Of a DNA stretch of 64,000 nt, positions 24,205 through 33,454 are shown piece after piece. Under the pieces are notes generated by a model. That model worked only from the letters and a program-made list of their open reading frames with translations. It did no database searches and had not been told where the DNA came from. Position 1 is the stretch's first letter; the number at the start of each line of letters is the position of its first letter. Made by a program: the position numbers and the translations under genes. Source of the DNA: Rosa chinensis (Eukaryota; Streptophyta; Magnoliopsida; Rosales; Rosaceae); NCBI RefSeq assembly GCF_002994745.2, contig NC_037090.1, positions 11,281,501-11,345,500 of the forward strand, in the 5' to 3' direction.

Positions 24205-27200
24205 ATGTCGTCGGGTGGCCTTAATAACACGGCCGGTAATGCCCCGACCACCGCCTCGGCCGCCATCGCGCTGCCCACTACGACCAGACGACGCGTCGCC
24301 GATGGCGTCATGGACGCCTCCGCCGCCACCTTGGCCTCACCGACCAACATCATCAACGTAGGCAAGATAAACCCGGACGCGGTTGTTTCCTCGGCGGACG
24401 AGGACGAGGAGAGCGGCCCGACCTGCTGCAACGGCTCTATGTCCGGCGCCGGGTCCCACCTCCACAGCAACCATTATTCTCCCGTGATCAAGTACCTGCT
24501 GCTTCGCAGGAGAGTGTTCTTTTGTGTTCCCGAGGCGTGGCTGTTGTCGGTCCGGTCGGGGAGGAACCTCGGCAGGAAGATCTTCGGGGCGCTAATGTTG
24601 ATGGCGGTTGTTTCTGTGTTCTTCGCGTTTCTGGGCGGCCACGTGGAGGTTGGTGATAGGGTGAACAGGACGGAGGGGAGGCTTTTGATTCTGGCGACGT
24701 TACAAGATGATGGGACGGTGGCGCAACACGCCGTCACTGAGAACCAGGCGGCCAGGCCCAAACGGGTTTTTGAGAGAATGTCGTTATCGGAATCGGAATC
24801 GGAATCGGAAGCGGAACCGGAACCGGAATCCTCCATGCCCAAACGTCTTTTGGACCAACAGAATACGGTAAGTCGTTTTTTTCCTTTCATTTTTTAATTC
24901 AAGTTTTCATTTTTAATTTCTGGTAACTTTTTCTACTAATGAGAGAATGTTTTCTGGGTTTCTATTACCCAAAAAGAATGATAGGTTTTACCTTTGTTTG
25001 CACAGTTTTGATGCAGACTTTTTTTCTTCTTCTTCTTCTTAATGGAATGTCTAAGTTTGCTCAAATGGGTTTGAGAGGATGATTGTATCTGTTCCAATTT
25101 TGATCGACTTACTTACCATATTATGCTCATTTAGCTGTTAATGCTCTAAAACTTTCTGGGTTGCAATTAGCAAAGAGAAAAGGAAAATGTAACTTTGTTT
25201 CTTTTATAAAGGTTTTACATTTGTCAGCACAGTTTTGGTGCAGACCCCTTTGGACCTATGTTTAGTTGAAAAATTCAATGGCAATTTTAATTCATATGTT
25301 TCTTCCTTTTGGGTTTTTTTTTTTTCGATGGCTTCTTCTTTTTGGGTTGGTCAGTTTGTCGCTTGTGGAGTCAATGCTGTGATTTATTGGCATTGATGTG
25401 GAAATCTACTCTCTTTTACAGATTCCAGAAATATGGATGAAACCAAATAGTGACGATTTTAACAAATGCATAGCTCGACCCAGAAATCGGATAAGTAAGT
25501 TTACTGTTCCATTATTGAATTTGTCAAGCTCGTTAGCATTAATCGACTTTTATCTGACTTTTGCAAATATTGATTTTCCTGCAGGAACAGGATCGAAAAC
25601 AAATGGCTATCTCCTTGTTCATGCCAATGGTGGATTGAATCAAATGAGAACAGGGGTAAGAGTCCTTTCTGAAATCTCTCATACAGTAATATATAATTTG
25701 CCTAAACCTTTGTTTACCAGTTTGTCATAAGTTTTTTGGAGCTGACATAGTAACCCAATTGATGTTACAGATATGTGATATGGTAGCCGTTGCAAGGATA
25801 ATGAATGCTACTCTGGTGCTTCCTTATCTAGATCACGAGTCTTTTTGGACTGATCCAAGGTACCTACGTCAGCTAATATGGGTTGTATGATGTGAATTCC
25901 TAGTTTACTCTGTTTTCATTTTATTGATTAAATGCTCTAATGTATGTGCAGTGGTTTTAAAGATATATTTGACTGGAGACACTTCATAGACGTGTTAACA
26001 GATGATATTGAGATAATCGAGTATTTGCCAACCCGTTATGCAGCTCAAAAGCCCCTTCTGAAGGCTCCCATCTCCTGGTCTAAGGTTTGGATTTTACTTG
26101 AGAATGTATAGGGCTTTTGATTGGTTGTGTAGTTTTTGGAATTGTGTCTAAGACGATGCTTCATATGCAGGCTAGTTATTACAGAAAAGAAATGATACCG
26201 TTGTTGAAAAAGCATAAGGTTGTAAAGTTTACCCACACTGATTCGCGTCTTGCTAATAATGGACTTGCAAGTTCCATCCAAAGGTTGAGGTGCCGTGCCA
26301 ATTATGAGGGTCTTCGATATACAAAGGAGATTGAGGATCTTGGGAAAGTTTTGGTCAATAGATTAAGGAACAATGGCAATCCATATATTGCTCTTCATTT
26401 AAGGTACCTTTGTTGTATGGATTTTCTTGGTATTATATAGTTTTGTAGTAGGTTAACAGTTTAACCAAGTAAAACCATTCTTGATTTGCAGATATGAGAA
26501 AGACATGCTTGCTTTCACTGGCTGCAGCCACAACCTTACTGCAAAGGAAGATGAGGAACTTCGGGATATGAGATACAGTGTTAAACATTGGAAGGAGAAA
26601 GAGATAGATAGTGAAGAGCGACGACTCCAAGGTGGATGCCCATTTTCCCCCAGAGAGGCAGCCCTGTTCCTCAAGGCCATGGGATACCCGTCGACAACAA
26701 CAATCTACATTGTTGCTGGGGAGATATATGGCAGCAATAGCATGGCTGCATTTCGCTCTGAGTATCCTAATGTCTTCTCCCATAACACTCTTGCAACAGA
26801 AGAAGAGTTGAGGCCCTTCAAGCCATATCAAAATCGCCTTGCTGCCTTGGATTACATAGTAGCATTAGAGAGTGATGTCTTTGTATATACATACGATGGA
26901 AACATGGCTAAGGCAGTACAAGGACATAGAAGATATGAAGGATTTCGGAAGACTATTAACCCTGACAGGTTGGTGGTTTATAAACCAGGCATTTCATGTG
27001 TCACCTCTAAATACTCTACTTCCTGCTTTGAACTAGTTATTAACATGACATAATTTTCATTTCAGACAAAATTTTGTGAAACTGGTTGACCTATTGGATA
27101 AGGGTGATTTATCATGGGAAGAATTTTCTTCAGCGGTTACAACTCTGCATTCTGATCGGCTGGGAGCACCATATGTTCGACAGATAGGAGAGTCACCCAG

Positions 27201-27312
27201 GTTGGAGGAGAATTTTTATGCAAATCCTTTCCCTGGTTGTATCTGTAACAACTCCCAGGAGCACATTGCTCGCCTGAAATCCGATGAGAGACGGAGCACA
27301 AGTGTTTCATAG
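24205..27312 (+). CDS. O-fucosyltransferase-like (GT106-type) Golgi glycosyltransferase
   Basis: Eight exons: 24205-24867, 25422-25494, 25585-25655, 25771-25859, 25952-26084, 26171-26403, 26492-26968, 27066-27312, all GT-AG, giving 661 residues. The start is the first ATG in frame; the frame is open upstream without an ATG. It is a type II membrane protein: variable cytosolic head, one transmembrane helix at about 126-145 ([17 protein letters not shown]), an acidic [15 protein letters not shown] stem, then the catalytic region. Family marks are [10 protein letters not shown] (258-267), the sugar-nucleotide loop [15 protein letters not shown] and C-terminal [24 protein letters not shown]. The family includes plant rhamnogalacturonan-I rhamnosyltransferases and FRIABLE1, so pectin or arabinogalactan synthesis is plausible; donor and acceptor cannot be told from sequence. 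The closest Arabidopsis relatives I recall are At2g37980 and At3g54100. Confidence 0.95.
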
Positions 27313-28073
27313 CAAAGATAAGGTGGTAGGTGATAATATTTGTCTCATACTGTGAGAAGTGCATACCATTGCTCAAATGACTGCAAGCTCAAATGGGGCT
27401 TTGGAATGAAGTGCTTCTTTGCTTACAACAGAAACTTCACTTGCTGACTGAGTCGAGAAGTTTTGAGGTTTCCCCGTGTGATTTGCAGTACAAGTTTCGG
27501 TTATGTTGTACCTAGAAGCTACAGGCTAGGGATTTAGCAAAGCGATTCAGAAAGCAAATAAGGCCGGGGTGTCGTATAGTTAGGAAAAAAATCAGTTAGT
27601 TACATTAGCACAGAGGAATTGCCGTTGCCCAGAACGGAGTTACAGTAATTCATTGATTCATTATTCTTTCTTTGATTGGGTCTAAAAATTGTGAGAAATG
27701 AGCATGTTTGTGAAGCTGAATGTAATTTTATACAAAGTTATAATAGAAGACCCACTTTCAGTCATTGCTAGTCTTTTACCTTACCTAGCCTAGCTTGCTG
27801 TTAACTTGTATAGAATCAATCAGCAATAGACAGACAATACTTTCAGTAAAAAGATCTGGGAAACCTTAACAACTTAAAAATAACTGGAGGGATAATGGAT
27901 ATTACGAAAATCGTGTTACTATTGCTAGTAGTTTACACAACAACGGCCCGCCTAATAGTGATGTGAATTGAAATGCTAAGTTTACAGTTGGTACAACCTA
28001 TCTTCTCACATTTCTTAATAGACAAAATCTTCAACAATGACAACATTACAGTACTCGAGGGCTTGGCTCTGCA
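27313..28073. other. Convergent 3' region between the glycosyltransferase and FLN1
   Basis: It holds the 3' UTRs of both genes facing each other. No other gene, RNA or repeat was recognised. Confidence 0.5.
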
Positions 28074-29670
28074 CTACCACATTGAGGGTACATAAACCTG
28101 CTCCTTGAGATTTTGAGTTGCACTTTCAGTCGGAAAACCTCTAACAGCACCAACTGTCCACTGTGATATAATTCCTGCTGCAACTGCAAAACGAAGCTGC
28201 CTTTCACAAACATCTTGATTTTCATACATCTCGGGGAAAGTGGTCAACTTTCTCATAATCGCTGCTACAACAGCATCACCAGAACCAGTCCTGTCGCAAG
28301 TGAATGGGGTAATGAGCACATCTTCTGTTCCAATCACAACACCATGAAACGAAGGGGAATAGTAATGGATTCTAAGCGTCCCATCTGTCACGAACAAAAA
28401 CTTAAGTTTATCATGCCACAACGGAGCTATTTCTTCCGGAGTGTAATGGTAATAATCTCTCCGCTTCTTGGTCTGGTCAAAGTTCTCAGCATAATATTGC
28501 GGCCTGTAAGTCCTCTTCCACACGTAATAGTCTTCATCCAAAAGAAACTCCAACTCTTGCCTCGAAACCTCAATTACATCCGCCTCATTCCACGCCCTCT
28601 TGATGAACTCCCTAGTCTCGTCACGCGACTTCCACAATGGCAATGGCAAATTCGGATCGAAAAACACAAGCCCCCCAAACTTCTTCGCATAAGCTATAGC
28701 CCTGAAAAGGGTTGGTTGCATTGTCGCAGATGTCAAAACTTCTGAACTGAAGTGGAACATTCTAGCCTGCACAACACATCAAAACCCTGCTTAAACCCCA
28801 AAAATCCACACCCAACAACAGTGTGATAATAGCAATGCTTTTCTTTGTATAATAACAATTGCTTGTTTAGGCATTTCATCAAACACATGGTGTGCATACC
28901 TCTTTAAGCACGGCGAGGTTGAGCTCTGACCGGAGCAAGGAATCCTCCGCCGACTCTTTCACCGTCTCCGTCCACATTTTCTCATCATCAAACTTAATCT
29001 TCATGTAAGTACACGCCGTCCTCGCATTCGAATCAATCTTCACGCCACGTGTCTGAACCTTCTCCTTGTTCATCATCAGCAGCACTTCGCTCCCAAACTC
29101 ATCGCCGCCGACTTTGCCCATGAAAGCCGCTCTACCGCCGAGCCGCACGTGCGAGATCGCCACGTTGGACGGCGACGAGCCCGGGGCACGCGAGAACTCC
29201 GGCGGGTCCCACTGGAGCATCTTCCACTGGTTGTACATGTCCGGGTCCATCGGGTTGTCGGAGACCCGAACCGTCGGGACGAACTCTTTCCGGGCCGCCC
29301 CGAAGCAGCAGACTAAGGGAGGGTCTTCGTAGGGGAAATCGATGCCGTCGTCGTAATCTTCGAGCTCCGAATCTGAGGATTCGGGTTCTAGTTCTACTGG
29401 GCCATTTTCGACCTGGGCTTTTTTGGAGCGCTGGGTTTTCTTCGATGGTGAAGATGAAGCGGAAGTTGGGCCCTTTTTGGTGCCTCGGCGACCGGGCTTC
29501 TTGGGTTCTTCAATGCTCCCATTGTCTTCGCCGGAAGCTCTGAGTGGGTTTAGCCCGTGAGGTTTGAAAGGTTTAAGCTTGAAGAAATGGGGGTTTAGAG
29601 TTTCGGAGGGCTTAGGAATTAAGCTTCTGGGGTTTAAGACCAGTGGGCGAGAGAGGTGAAATGAAGCCAT
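28074..29670 (-). CDS. FLN1: Fructokinase-like protein 1, plastid (pfkB family)
   Basis: Two minus-strand exons, 29670-28900 and 28766-28074, joined at GAG|GTATGC ... TGCAG|GCT, give 487 residues (Arabidopsis FLN1 is about 471, from memory). The first 45 or so residues are Ser/Pro/Lys-rich and acid-poor, a plastid transit peptide; a Lys-rich linker follows. The conserved core starts ESSDSELEDYDDGIDFPYED and continues through PPLVCCFGAARKEFVPTVRV, LGGRAAFMGKVGGDEFG, and the pfkB signature DRTGSGDAVVAAIMRKL. It ends FPTESATQNLKEQVYVPSMW, which is FLN1-specific. FLN1 is a component of the plastid-encoded RNA polymerase complex, thought to act structurally with thioredoxin-z rather than as a sugar kinase. 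GSGD replaces the more usual GAGD at the active site while the catalytic Asp is kept. It is divergent from the Yos1-like gene. Confidence 0.96.
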
Positions 29671-30000
29671 GGTTGAGCTGAGAGGTTCAGGGTTTATCCA
29701 TCTTCGCCGCGGCTATGGTCAACTGTAAAATTTTTATCGGGTTGTGATATAATGGCTCTCGGAGTCGGGTCGGGTTAAAATGCAAAATGTGTAACTCTAG
29801 TCACTCCATCAATCAAAACGCTCCACGTGGAGATACATACAGCGTAGGATCAGGAAGAGTGACGTCACTCAATTAGTGCTTGAATCCTTTCCCGGTGGCG
29901 AAGCAAAGGGTTTAGTTTCTGTGTCGTCGAAATCAAGGCCAGAGCTTTAAAGTTTAAACGGAGAAAACAAGTTCATCTTCTCTATAAACAAATCTCGCTG
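29671..30000. promoter_or_regulatory. Bidirectional promoter between FLN1 and the Yos1-like gene
   Basis: Only about 330 bp separate the FLN1 ATG from the first Yos1-like splice donor. Inside are a palindromic G-box context CTCCACGTGGAG (29821-29832) and, 27 bp on, the palindrome GTGACGTCAC (29859-29868). Both ACGT cores are bZIP-type binding sites that can act in either orientation. No TATA box is obvious on either side. Confidence 0.6.
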
Positions 30001-30206
30001 GTAAGGTTTGAACTCATTAAGCGGTATGTTCAATTTCGATCACCTTTTAATTTGAAAGTTTGAATTTTCTGTTTGATGGTTCGGTTTTGTTGGTTTTGCT
30101 TGAGAAATCAGAACTGACTTTGCTTTCAAAAATCATATACCCTGTTTATGATTTGGGTTTGAATTTTGGACCCTTTCTAATTTGAATTGAAACGCTGATG
30201 CAGAAG

Positions 30207-30440
30207 ATGGGTTTATGGACTTTGATTCAAGGCATGTTGCTATTTGCAAACGGGTTGGCGATTCTGAACGAGGATCGGTTTCTTGCTCCTAGAGGTTGGA
30301 CCATGTTAGAGGTTCAAAGAGGGAATCGAAGTACGATGAAGGGGCAGCTTATAGGACTTATATATGCCTGCCAGTACTTCAGAATTATGCTCGTTTTCTT
30401 CAACTTCATAACTATTATTCTCAAGCTCATATATGGTTGA
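30207..30440 (+). CDS. Yos1/IER3IP1-like small ER-Golgi membrane protein
   Basis: A single coding exon of 77 residues: MGLWTLIQGMLLFANGLAIL followed by NEDRFLAPRGW and GQLIGLIYACQYFR, the conserved Yos1 signature, with two hydrophobic helices. A 5' UTR intron runs from 30001 (donor CGCTG|GTAAGG) to 30203 (acceptor GATGCAG|AAG). It removes an upstream in-frame ATG at 30198, so translation starts at 30207, exactly at the conserved MGLWT. The yeast and human relatives act with Yip1/Yif1 in ER-to-Golgi vesicle transport; the same is inferred here. The gene is divergent from FLN1 and convergent with the SOUL gene, the neighbourhood also found (from memory) at At3g54085 and At2g37975. Confidence 0.93.
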   Translation: MGLWTLIQGMLLFANGLAILNEDRFLAPRGWTMLEVQRGNRSTMKGQLIGLIYACQYFRIMLVFFNFITIILKLIYG

Positions 30441-31045
30441 GGCCTGTGTTTGTCATTGTAAAATCTTTGCAGGGTCTGTGTTTTAGTCCCAAATGAGAAT
30501 TCAGGAAGGGTTATGATCAGTGGGATAACTTTGCAGTCTATCTTATGGGTGTGGTTTGATCCATGGCTTTGTTGTTGTAAACTAGATGTAGTGTCTGAAT
30601 TGAGTATTAGTTTCAAGAGTTGTTTGTTTCTTATTTGCTGGTTGATTCTGTCAAAGGTACATCCTTTGCAGAGAGTTTGTGAATTGTTAGATGTGCTCGT
30701 TGTGTGCTATTTTCTTTTCTTGATCAAACATGTTGAGGGAGAGGGAGGTTCAAACTCGGACCTGGGTCAGTGTAAATACTCTTATCTACTATCGCTACTA
30801 GTTTGTCAGAAATGTAGTTGCTATGGTTGTTTTCAGATACTGGTATCGGCTTACAAATTTCATGTTAGATGGCATTGACGAAGCTCTATTTGCATTAGTC
30901 GTAAGACCATTTATTGAAATGGGGAAATTCTAATCTGCAATCTGACAAGCTTTTATTTATCTGAAAACATACTCATTAGTCATTACATACTACTGGATGT
31001 GAACCAAAACAGCACAGCAGGACCTAAACGACTAAACCTGAGGAC
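30441..31045. other. Convergent 3' region between the Yos1-like and SOUL genes
   Basis: 3' UTR sequence of both genes. Open stretches here (such as 30513-30878) are T-rich and lack any family feature; I see no gene. Confidence 0.5.
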
Positions 31046-31648
31046 TCACTCAACTGGGATCATAACCTCATTTGTCCTAAATGCAGGCAGGGTCCAAGGT
31101 GGGTTAAACCTCGCCAGCAAATACTCCCCTATAATCTTAAACCCATCTTTCTCCAAAGCCCTCTTAAGCTTCTCCACCCGATCCTCCACCACTTGCTCTG
31201 ACGCCACTCCGCTAAAAGTCACCACCGCATACTTCCTCTCCCCCACTTCCCTAATCACCACTCTCTCATCCACCGGCTTCGGCGCCTCCTCCGCCTTCTG
31301 ATACTTAGCAGGCAGCAGGAATTGCATTGTCACCGTCTTCGCATCCCCAGCTTCTTTCGTCACAACTGGAGCTGTCATGGCGATCTTTTCAGCCGAGCTT
31401 TGCTGGGTTATGACTGGAGCAGTCATGGCTATCTTCTCAGGCTTGGTGTTCTGGGGATTGCCAAGAGCGCCTATGTAATTGGCCAGCACAGTAAACCCAC
31501 CATCTCTGTTGCCATTGAACACTGATGGATCATAGGTGACTTGAGCTGCCACTGATGGTGCATATTGCCGGATTTCGTAATCGGCTGTGGATTTAAGGAC
31601 TTGGTATTTTGGGGTTTCTACAGCAATTTTTCCAAATACCATTCCCAT
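31046..31648 (-). CDS. SOUL heme-binding family protein
   Basis: A single-exon gene of 200 residues starting MGMVFGKIAVETPKYQV. It contains the SOUL/HEBP fold motifs YEIRQYAPSVAAQV, GGFTVLANYIGALG, a duplicated EKIAMTAPV block (EKIAMTAPVITQ then EKIAMTAPVVTK), TMQFLLPAKY, and the end NPPWTLPAFRTNEVMIPVE. Family members bind tetrapyrroles; the plant cytosolic form is proposed to carry or buffer heme. I chose the ATG at 31648 because conservation begins exactly there, although the reading frame stays open for 150 more codons to an ATG at 32098. That extension looks like no transit peptide and is treated as 5' UTR. The closest Arabidopsis gene I recall is At2g37970, which also neighbours the Yos1-like gene. 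Confidence 0.93.
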   Translation of the reverse strand: MGMVFGKIAVETPKYQVLKSTADYEIRQYAPSVAAQVTYDPSVFNGNRDGGFTVLANYIGALGNPQNTKPEKIAMTAPVITQQSSAEKIAMTAPVVTKEAGDAKTVTMQFLLPAKYQKAEEAPKPVDERVVIREVGERKYAVVTFSGVASEQVVEDRVEKLKRALEKDGFKIIGEYLLARFNPPWTLPAFRTNEVMIPVE

Positions 31649-32529
31649 GTTGGAATTTGGGGTTCTGTTTGTGATTTGCTTGTGAAAATTTGAGAGAATG
31701 AGGATGGAATTTGCTGTGGATTGTTGGGAGAAACCTATTTGTATTGATCCTTTGCTTGGAGAGGAGGTTTTCTCTTGTTTTTGGCTTTCGTTTGATGGGA
31801 TTGCTTGTGGAAGAGGTTGGAAATGTCCACTCTTGAACGAGTGGCTGATTTTGGTGATGTACTCGTGGACACTGTCCGGCCACCATTTTGATGGGCCCAT
31901 TTCTGGGCCTTCTGGATCCGAATGGAACAGTACCCGACCTTCCCTAACCGCAGTAGGATTTTGCTCTCCCAAACTTCCTCCTCTCCTTTTGAGTCTCCAT
32001 TTGGAGATAACGAGTTTTACATCCTCTTCATTGCAAATGGCTCCATTCGCCGTCTTCTTTGTCCATCCTCCATCGTAATTGAAAAAAAATAATCTCATTA
32101 CATTATTTTCACGACTTAGTTTTAGAGGTCTGAAATCAAGGTCATGTGATTTTTTCGGGTGTGATTTGGGTTAGGCAAATCAATGTTCTTGTCCTTATTG
32201 TTCTTCAACGACAACATTATGGAGCTCGATGTACTCATATGATAGGCGATTGTTGGACATAGTAGAAACTCTATATATTAATTAGCCGTTTAAAATTGAA
32301 AAATGTATCATTTGATCAATGTAGCGTTCAACCACAAAAGAAAGTAGTAATGGATAAATTTTTTTAGTCGTTGAAATTTATGGTTTACTTGATGGAAATA
32401 CCCTTCTTAACCGAGTATTTAAAGCTTTCAAGTGAAGTGAACAAACCAAGATAAAAAGAGGACTAAACTATCCGGGATAATGGTAAACCATTGTTTTTTT
32501 TTAATTAAATTCCTGTCTCCTTGTATATT

Positions 32530-32623
32530 TGGGCCCAATTCTTCTATACATTTGCTTAAACCGGTTCAGGGCAGGCCCAACTGTGTGATCACTAGGGTTG
32601 ATCCAATCACTCCCTTATAAATA
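32530..32623 (+). promoter_or_regulatory. Promoter of the snoRNA locus: site II, telo-box-like, TATA
   Basis: In order: TGGGCC (32530-32535), GGCCCA (32574-32579), AGGGTT (32594-32599) and TATAAATA (32616-32623). Site II elements plus a telo-box are the known promoter signature of plant snoRNA and ribosomal protein genes. No protein-coding ORF of note follows, but a box C/D RNA does 220 bp downstream. Confidence 0.6.
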
Positions 32624-32840
32624 GCCTGCGAATACCATTCACAGTCCCCTGATTGTAGAACCGCCAATACTCGGCCAACCCTCTTCCTCTTTTTCCATCA
32701 TATCCATGGATTTCCTATGCTCCTCATCTCAGTTTTGACCTCAGTTATTCTCTCCGATTTGTTTACGAGTTTTTCTTCTCTACTACTTGCTTGTTGAATT
32801 TTTGATTGTTTGGTTTTTTAGTTATAGAAAGATTTCAACG

Positions 32841-32928
32841 AGCATCGGTGATGATTTTCTTTAATTCGTTATCCTTGCACTATGATTGCCCGTGAAGAAA
32901 ACTATGGGGAATTTGAATCTGAGATGCT
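32841..32928 (+). ncRNA. Box C/D small nucleolar RNA candidate
   Basis: 88 nt with a perfect C box GTGATGA (32848-32854) and D box CTGA (32919-32922), enclosed by a perfect 6-bp terminal stem AGCATC/GATGCT (32841-32846 with 32923-32928). Length, order and spacing are those of a box C/D methylation-guide snoRNA. The likely guide is the stretch just upstream of the D box (TATGGGGAATTTGAAT). I could not match it to an rRNA or snRNA target from memory, so the name and target are unknown. It sits downstream of a promoter with site II and telo-box elements. Confidence 0.65.
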
Positions 32929-33015
32929 GTTTCGTTTTTTTCTTTCTAGTTTTGATTTGATTCATAAGTCTAGTAATATATGAGTTTGTTTTACTCCCAT
33001 CTTTTTGTTCTTTCT

Positions 33016-33107
33016 GGATCGATGATGTTAATAAATCTGCGTTATCTATCTGCAACTTCCCAGAATTCGTTCTGGGAATTGAAGATACTATCAAGTTACT
33101 GAGATCT
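33016..33107 (+). ncRNA. Second, weaker box C/D-like RNA with a TTCG hairpin
   Basis: About 90 nt on the same strand 90 bp after the first RNA. A C-box-like ATGATGT (33022-33028, last base off consensus) and a D box CTGA (33099-33102) are bracketed by a 4-bp stem GATC/GATC. Inside is a perfect 9-bp hairpin TTCCCAGAA/TTCTGGGAA closed by a TTCG tetraloop (33058-33079), a very stable RNA fold. Weaker terminal stem and C box keep the confidence modest. Confidence 0.35.
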
Positions 33108-33454
33108 CATTTCTTTTTTTATATCCTGTTTTTGGATTTTGGTTTTAAAAGTGTTTACTGCTGGTAGTATTTATATTCCTTGTTTTTGGTCTTCAATTCC
33201 CTGGACTACCTTCCGAGACTAAATTACTAGTCTGCATCAACTCTTTTGATTGTAGGAGCTATACGTGCATTTGCTTCCGAGTATTTGCGACATGATTTCT
33301 AGTAGCCTTTCTCTGGCTTTTGTGGACGAAAGCTTCGTTAGTGTAAAATTGAACTAGGTGCTAAACAACTGAAAAATTGGGTCGCTCTAATCATTAGAAA
33401 TGTTTGAATAACAATGCAAAGGTTGCAAAAATTATGTTTGAAGATCCCTCGACT
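33108..33454. other. Downstream part of the snoRNA locus; no gene seen
   Basis: AT-rich sequence up to the edge of the LINE remnant. It may be the 3' part of the snoRNA precursor. No further box C/D pair was found. Confidence 0.35.

Noticed and set aside
28215..28745. 176-codon plus-strand ORF
   Set aside because: It is the antisense shadow of FLN1 exon 2, whose protein is clearly conserved; the plus-strand reading has no family features.
31698..32078. 126-codon plus-strand ORF
   Set aside because: Antisense to the leader of the SOUL gene, with no conserved motif.
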